Assembly: GCA_900754145.1 (NCBI GenBank) | Contig: CAAEBW010000270.1 | Location: forward strand, 1-13,198 | Length of the DNA: 13,198 nucleotides | Origin: Clostridia bacterium | GTDB lineage: Bacteria > Bacillota > Clostridia > Oscillospirales > Acutalibacteraceae | Direction of reading: 5' to 3' | Shown here: positions 9,267 to 13,198 of the stretch, piece after piece | Numbering within the stretch: the stretch's first letter is position 1 | Layout of the letters: every line of letters starts with the position of its first letter | The notes under the pieces: model-generated | What the model was told of the DNA's origin: nothing | Databases searched by the model: none | Seen by the model: the letters and a program-made list of their open reading frames with translations, nothing else | Made by a program: the position numbers and the translations under genes

Positions 9267-9304
9267 AAAAATAAGTCGCTTATAAAAAGCGTCTTATTTT
9301 TTTT
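9267..9304 (+). terminator. Intrinsic terminator of the pyr operon
   Basis: A long stem: 9277-9281 CGCTT pairs with 9287-9291 AAGCG around a 5-nt loop, then after one T-T mismatch AATAAG-type sequence (9267-9275) pairs with 9293-9301. It runs straight into eight Ts (9297-9304). The A-rich left arm means it could also work weakly on the opposite strand. Confidence 0.85.
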
Positions 9305-9346
9305 GGTATCGGACATAATTCTCTCATTTTTGCGCCTTTTAAGGAA

Positions 9347-9352
9347 TATAAT
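9347..9352 (+). promoter_or_regulatory. Candidate -10 box for the S1-repeat gene
   Basis: A perfect TATAAT stands 54 nt before ATG 9407 and just after the pyr terminator, where a promoter is needed. No good -35 hexamer is found at 16-18 nt spacing and there is no TG extension, so this is tentative. Confidence 0.4.
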
Positions 9353-9388
9353 CCTATATAGTGATGTTTTCACATCTAATGTAAAAAA

Positions 9389-9398
9389 GGAAAGGTGA
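9389..9398 (+). promoter_or_regulatory. Ribosome binding site of the S1-repeat gene
   Basis: GGAAAGGTGA matches the GGTGA part of the anti-Shine-Dalgarno complement and ends 8 nt before ATG 9407. It includes the alternative GTG start at 9395, which argues for the ATG. Confidence 0.55.
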
Positions 9399-9406
9399 CA
9401 AAAATA

Positions 9407-10330
9407 ATGAACGGTTTTTATCCCGAAGGTTGTCTAGGAAGTATAAGTGAACGAGGAAAGGTATTCACCCCTACCCAGCTTGCCGAGGCACAGGCAAGGC
9501 AGACGGTGCTTGAGGCTGTGGTTACAATGTGCGACGCGGCGCATAATCTTATTGTGGACCTCGGCTGTGTTAAGGGAATTATCCCCCGCGAGGAGGGGGC
9601 TATCGGTATTTCGGACGGCTCGACCCGCGATATTGCCCTTATCTCCCGCGTCGGCAAGCCCGTCTGCTTTGTTATAACCGAACTTAAGACCGATGAAAAC
9701 GGCAGACTTTATGCTCTGCTTTCCCGCAAAAGGGCACAGGAGCTTTGCAAAAATTACTTAATGACCGACCGTAAAATCGGGGATATAATAGAGGCTAAGG
9801 TGACCCACCTTGAGTCCTTCGGCGCGTTCTGCGATATAGGCTGCGGCAATATCGCGCTTTTGCCTATAGATGCAATTTCTGTTTCCCGCATATCACATCC
9901 GTCCGACCGCTTCTCGGTTGGGGACAGCATTAGGGTTATTATTAAAAGCATAGCCGAGGACGGCAAAATCACCCTCTCCCACAAGGAGCTTTTAGGCACT
10001 TGGGAGGAAAACGCCTCCCTTTTCTCGGCGGGACAGACCGTGACCGGGGTTGTAAGAAGCGTTGAGGACTACGGCGTTTTTGTGGAGCTTACCCCTAATC
10101 TCGCGGGGCTTGCGGAGCCGAGAGGGGACGTCTTTATCGGTCAGAAGGCGAGCGTTTATATAAAAAGCATAATACGCGAGAAAATGAAGATTAAACTAAT
10201 TATTATTGACAGCTTTGACAGCTCCTATTCACCCGAAATAAAATATTTTTACATGGGCGATTCGCTCGAAGAATGGGATTACTCGCCCGAGGACTGCTGT
10301 AAGCGCATCTCCACAAGGTTTTGCGGGTAA
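9407..10330 (+). CDS. S1 RNA-binding repeat protein, uncharacterised
   Basis: A soluble 307-aa protein with S1 (OB-fold) repeats related to those of ribosomal protein S1. A degenerate first unit spans about residues 30-115 (VVTMCDAAHNLIVDLGCVKGIIP region). A canonical second S1 domain runs about 121-205, with the typical GDIIEAKVTHLESFGAF opening and GKITLSHKELLGTW end. A third runs about 207-272 (GQTVTGVV, YGVFVEL, GLAEP). The tail is acidic and aromatic. It most resembles the short S1-repeat proteins common in Clostridia, whose role is not established; RNA or ribosome binding is an inference. It is much shorter than E. coli S1 (six repeats), so I do not call it rpsA. GTG 9395 is the alternative start. 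Terminators on both sides make it a single-gene unit. Confidence 0.85.
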   Translation: MNGFYPEGCLGSISERGKVFTPTQLAEAQARQTVLEAVVTMCDAAHNLIVDLGCVKGIIPREEGAIGISDGSTRDIALISRVGKPVCFVITELKTDENGRLYALLSRKRAQELCKNYLMTDRKIGDIIEAKVTHLESFGAFCDIGCGNIALLPIDAISVSRISHPSDRFSVGDSIRVIIKSIAEDGKITLSHKELLGTWEENASLFSAGQTVTGVVRSVEDYGVFVELTPNLAGLAEPRGDVFIGQKASVYIKSIIREKMKIKLIIIDSFDSSYSPEIKYFYMGDSLEEWDYSPEDCCKRISTRFCG

Positions 10331-10345
10331 ACGCCGTGCATTTTT

Positions 10346-10375
10346 AAAAGGCTTCCATAGAGGAAGTCTTTTTTT
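10346..10375 (+). terminator. Intrinsic terminator after the S1-repeat gene
   Basis: AGGCTTCC (10349-10356) pairs with GGAAGTCT (10362-10369), with one G-T pair and a 5-nt loop. A-T pairs extend the stem into a run of seven Ts (10369-10375). It begins 15 nt past the stop codon and separates this gene from the TerB/ATPase unit. Confidence 0.85.
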
Positions 10376-10407
10376 ATGATATTAATCGCACAAATGTTCT
10401 TTTTTGG

Positions 10408-10436
10408 TTGAATTAATAAAATAAGTTTGGTATAAT
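10408..10436 (+). promoter_or_regulatory. Strong sigma-A-like promoter of the TerB/ATPase unit
   Basis: TTGAAT (10408-10413), a 17-nt spacer and TATAAT (10431-10436), with TGG directly before the -10 box forming an extended -10 element. The predicted transcript start is near 10443, about 23 nt before the GTG start at 10466. An isolated strong promoter directly behind a terminator shows that the next genes form their own transcription unit. Confidence 0.8.
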
Positions 10437-10453
10437 ATATGTATATGTGTCGG

Positions 10454-10461
10454 GGCGGTGA
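10454..10461 (+). promoter_or_regulatory. Ribosome binding site of the TerB-domain gene
   Basis: GGCGGTGA matches the ideal GGAGGTGA at 7 of 8 bases, with 7 nt between its GG core end and GTG 10466. It excludes the upstream ATG codons at 10439 and 10445 as likely starts. Confidence 0.7.
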
Positions 10462-10465
10462 GAAA

Positions 10466-11932
10466 GTGGGTAAGGCAGAGGATATTATCAAAAGTGTTTT
10501 ATCGGACAAAAAGCTTGAAAAAGAAAGGGTTTACCGTGACGAGCCGCTTATATTCACCGCCTCTCAGTTGAAAAGCTACACCCCGCCCGAATACGGCAAA
10601 ATGCAAAGGCTGATTTCTTCGCGGGACGAGCTTTTTATGCCCTCGGCTCAGATTTTTTGTAAGCAGGGCAAATTTATGGAGGATTTTTGTGACAGCTTTG
10701 ACCGCCCTGTCAGCTGTACCCGTCATTTCCCGACCTACCGCGATTTGACCCTGCCCCAGCTTAGAACTTATTTTTCCTGGAGGACGGGTGTCCGTAAGGG
10801 AGAAATAAAAGAAACCTCGCTTTCCTACGCTTTTCTTTATATTTACGAGCTTATAAACCTTATCGGCGCAAAAAATGCGGAAGATGGCTTTTTAAAGCTA
10901 AAGGATTTTTCTGAAAAGTACTCTCGGCTTGATATGCGCATAAAGCCCTATGCCGACATTTGGATTACAGATTTCGCGGCGTATTACGGCATACCTCGTA
11001 ATCTCACCGAAAGCCTTTGCGGGCTTAAAAATGACAGCGCGCTTGTAAGCCTGATGAATTACAAAAATGAAACTCCCGAAGCTGTGCTTGAAGCTCTTGA
11101 TTGCTTTTCCTCATACTGCCTTGAAAATTCGGTATTTTATAAAAAGCACCCTGCCGAGACCGCCGAAACGGTTTACAGGCTCTTTTGTTACCTTGCGGAA
11201 TATTACGAAAATAAAGAGGGCGGCGATATTTTTATCCGCCTTTTCGCAAAGCCCGTAAGGGAAAGGTATTTTATGTTCCGTTCGTCAGTCTTTTTTAAAA
11301 AACGACCCCATCCCGACTGCAAATATAAGATTAACGATATATTCAGCTACAGCTGTAAAAACGGCGAATGGACCGTCACGCGTTTTTTCCCTATAAAGGA
11401 TAAGGCGGGCAAAATAGGGGAGCTGCTCAAGGCGACCGACTATTACTTGAGGAAACAGTACGGTCATAAATCCTCCCTTAAAAAGCCTGAGCTTTCATCG
11501 CTTTTTGAAGAAATGATTAAAAAGGCTGTGAATGAACAGTATAAGGAAAGCTTAGAGCGTGAAAAGCCGGTTATAAGCATAGATATTTCAAAACTTCAGA
11601 GCATAAGGGATACCTCGGAGGTCACAAGGGACAAGCTTATTGTGGACGAGGAAGAAACCGAAGAGTATTTTGCTCCCGTCACACCGATAGAAGAGCCGCA
11701 AGAGAGCGGAATACTCAAATCTCCTCTAAAGGAAATAATGATTGCTCTCTTAAAGGGCGAAAACGCCGAAACCGTTGCCCGCAAAAACGGCATAATGCTG
11801 TCTGTCGCGGCGGAAGAGATAAACGAAACGCTGTTTGAGGATTTCGGAGATACCGTCATAGATTTTGACGGCGACACTCCGATAATTATAGAGGACTACG
11901 AAAACGAGCTGAAAGGAATGTTTAATATATGA
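10466..11932 (+). CDS. TerB-N / TerB-C domain protein
   Basis: A 488-aa soluble protein recognised from family sequence patterns. A TerB-N domain covers about residues 45-210; it includes QLRTYFSWRTGVRKGE, SLSYAFLYIYELINLIG and RIKPYADIWITDFAAYYGIP. A TerB-C domain begins near residue 370 with IDISKLQSIRDTSEVTRDKL and runs to the end with acidic segments. I see no clear central TerB helical metal-binding core. Such proteins are described in computational surveys of tellurite/stress (Ter) systems, beside P-loop ATPases and helicases, and are proposed to act in DNA processing; the molecular activity is not established. GTG 10466 is chosen because in-frame ATG 10439 lies upstream of the predicted transcript start. 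The stop overlaps the next gene as ATGA, indicating a joint complex or function. No signal peptide or membrane segment is seen. Confidence 0.85.
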   Translation: MGKAEDIIKSVLSDKKLEKERVYRDEPLIFTASQLKSYTPPEYGKMQRLISSRDELFMPSAQIFCKQGKFMEDFCDSFDRPVSCTRHFPTYRDLTLPQLRTYFSWRTGVRKGEIKETSLSYAFLYIYELINLIGAKNAEDGFLKLKDFSEKYSRLDMRIKPYADIWITDFAAYYGIPRNLTESLCGLKNDSALVSLMNYKNETPEAVLEALDCFSSYCLENSVFYKKHPAETAETVYRLFCYLAEYYENKEGGDIFIRLFAKPVRERYFMFRSSVFFKKRPHPDCKYKINDIFSYSCKNGEWTVTRFFPIKDKAGKIGELLKATDYYLRKQYGHKSSLKKPELSSLFEEMIKKAVNEQYKESLEREKPVISIDISKLQSIRDTSEVTRDKLIVDEEETEEYFAPVTPIEEPQESGILKSPLKEIMIALLKGENAETVARKNGIMLSVAAEEINETLFEDFGDTVIDFDGDTPIIIEDYENELKGMFNI

Positions 11933-13198
11933 AAATACCCAAGCGCATCGCTTCGGCGATAATCAACTCCCTTAAGGGCGGCGTTGTTCCGAGGATAGGA
12001 CTGCCCTATATAACCGTGGGCAGGGAGACCGAGATTGACGCCTTTCTGCACGATATAGGCATAATCGAGGAGGGCGGCGCGTCCTTCCGATTTATTGTGG
12101 GCAAATACGGCAGCGGCAAAAGCTTTCTTTTGCAGACCGTACGCAATTACGCTATGGATAAGGGGCTTGCGGTTGCCGACGCCGATTTATCCCCCGAACG
12201 GCGGCTTCAGGGCACAAAGGGACAGGGGCTTGCGACCTATAAGGAGCTTATCCGCAATCTGTCGGTTAAAACAAGACCCGAGGGAGGAGCGCTGACCCTT
12301 ATTCTTGACCGCTGGATAAGCGGAGTTCAGACGGAGGCTATGAACGAAAGCGGGCTTAGCTTTGATGACCCCACCCTTAAAAATGTTACCGAAAAAAAGA
12401 TTTCCGAGGTTATCTCCTCCTTAAACGAGATGGTGCACGGCTTTGATTTTGCGCGGCTTCTCACCCTTTATTACAGGGCATATATCGAGTGTGACGATGA
12501 GCTTAAAGCCAAGGTTATAAAATGGTTTCGCGGCGAGTACGCTACAAAAACCGAGGCAAAGGCGGAGTTAGGGGTAAATATAATTGTTACAGACGACGAC
12601 TGGTACGAATATATCAAGCTTTTTGCCGTTTTCCTTAAAAAGGCGGGCTACGGCGGGTTGCTGATTCTTATTGACGAGCTTGTAAACATCTACAAAATCC
12701 CAAACAGCATTACAAGGCAGTACAATTACGAAAAAATCCTTACAATGTATAACGATACCCTACAGGGCAAGGCGCAGTATTTAGGCATTATAATGAGCGG
12801 CACTCCCCAGTGCGTCGAGGACACCCGCCGCGGGGTTTACAGCTACGAGGCGTTAAAGTCCCGCCTTACCGAGGGGCGGTTCGGCAAGGGGGACATAAAG
12901 GATATGTTAGCCCCCGTTATAAAGCTTTCGCCCCTTACCTATGAGGAAATGCTGGTGCTTACAGAAAAGCTTGCCGATATACACGCACAGCTTTTTGACT
13001 ACACCCCACGCCTTACCGACGAGGATTACATCACCTTTATTAAGACCGAGTTTTCACGCATAGGTGCGGACAAGGCGATAACCCCCCGCGAGGTGATACG
13101 CGACTTTATAGAGCTTTTAAATATAATTTTCCAAAACCCGGATATTGAGGTAAAGGCGCTTTTAAGCTCGGGCGAGTTCGGCTTTGCCGCGCCTATCG
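11929..13198 (+). CDS. BrxC/BrxD-family (DUF2791) P-loop ATPase, 3' end cut off
   Basis: An AAA+-like ATPase whose frame is open from ATG 11929 to the right edge (423 codons), probably lacking only a short C-terminus since relatives are roughly this long. The N-terminus has GGVVPRIGL and VGRE. Walker A is GKYGSGKS at residues 58-65. DADLSPERR and GQGLATYKELIRNL follow, typical of the family. Walker B is LILIDEL with D249 and E250. A sensor-like IIMSGTPQ starts at 287, and the basic stretch TRRGVYSYEALKSRL comes next. BrxD, a partner of a helicase in BREX type 2, belongs to the same Pfam family, but no BREX core gene (pglX, pglZ, brxC) is visible here, so I do not use that symbol. It overlaps the TerB-domain gene by 4 nt. 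Nucleotide hydrolysis powering a DNA-directed complex is inferred. Confidence 0.88.
   Translation, partial: MKIPKRIASAIINSLKGGVVPRIGLPYITVGRETEIDAFLHDIGIIEEGGASFRFIVGKYGSGKSFLLQTVRNYAMDKGLAVADADLSPERRLQGTKGQGLATYKELIRNLSVKTRPEGGALTLILDRWISGVQTEAMNESGLSFDDPTLKNVTEKKISEVISSLNEMVHGFDFARLLTLYYRAYIECDDELKAKVIKWFRGEYATKTEAKAELGVNIIVTDDDWYEYIKLFAVFLKKAGYGGLLILIDELVNIYKIPNSITRQYNYEKILTMYNDTLQGKAQYLGIIMSGTPQCVEDTRRGVYSYEALKSRLTEGRFGKGDIKDMLAPVIKLSPLTYEEMLVLTEKLADIHAQLFDYTPRLTDEDYITFIKTEFSRIGADKAITPREVIRDFIELLNIIFQNPDIEVKALLSSGEFGFAAPI

Larger units (their letters stand above)
9092..9406. other. Gene-free spacer between pyr operon and S1 gene
   Basis: No supportable gene lies here on either strand. 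From left to right it holds about 36 nt without clear structure, the REP-like pair (9128-9200), about 65 nt of AT-rich sequence, the pyr terminator (9267-9304), and a possible promoter and ribosome site for the S1-repeat gene. Confidence 0.8.

Noticed and set aside
9234..9289. TTGAAC (9234) or TTGACG (9261) as a -35 box
   Set aside because: Neither has a good -10 at proper spacing, and the second leads into the terminator stem.
9164..9373. Minus-strand open frame of 69 codons in the spacer
   Set aside because: It crosses REP unit B and the terminator, has low-complexity basic content and no ribosome site; it is a chance frame.
10279..10509. Minus-strand open frame of 76 codons
   Set aside because: It covers the S1 gene end, a terminator and the promoter on the other strand, and has no recognisable protein signature.
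12095..12295. Plus-strand open frame of 66 codons
   Set aside because: Shadow in another frame of the BrxC/BrxD-family ATPase, whose true frame runs open from 11929 to the window end.
11929..13198. A complete BREX system
   Set aside because: Only an ATPase of the BrxC/BrxD family is visible; no pglX, pglZ, brxC or pglW-like gene lies in the window.

Overview
The window is bacterial and reads as a member of the Clostridia, most likely the Oscillospiraceae/Ruminococcaceae type. This is inferred from the Gram-positive style PyrD/PyrK pair, strong GGAGG-type ribosome sites, a sigma-A-like promoter and oligo-U terminators. No rRNA or marker gene is present to fix the taxon. Every real gene is on the + strand.

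Bases 1-9091 are a de novo UMP biosynthesis operon in the order pyrC (3' part only)-carA-carB-pyrK-pyrD-pyrF-pyrE-pyrB-pyrI. Carbamoyl phosphate made by CarAB goes to PyrB/PyrI (aspartate transcarbamoylase), then PyrC (dihydroorotase), PyrD/PyrK (dihydroorotate dehydrogenase coupled to NAD), PyrE (orotate phosphoribosyltransferase) and PyrF (OMP decarboxylase). All six steps are encoded. Genes overlap or lie at most 9 nt apart, except for a 74-nt gap between pyrF and pyrE that holds four tandem 7-mers. The promoter and any leader regulation lie upstream of the window.

Bases 9092-9406 have no gene. They hold a head-to-head pair of 28-nt REP-like palindromes whose stems differ by compensatory changes, then a strong intrinsic terminator that ends the pyr operon, then a weak promoter candidate. 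Bases 9407-10330 encode an uncharacterised protein with S1 RNA-binding repeats, closed by its own terminator at 10346-10375.

A near-consensus promoter at 10408-10436 then drives a second unit. It holds a TerB-N/TerB-C domain protein (best start GTG 10466) and, with a 4-nt ATGA overlap, a BrxC/BrxD-family (DUF2791) P-loop ATPase that runs off the right edge. This pair resembles the TerB/ATPase/helicase cassettes linked to Ter-type DNA-processing systems and related to BREX type 2 components. It is the part of the window most likely to belong to a poorly described, possibly defensive, system. Its remaining genes, if any, lie past 13198.
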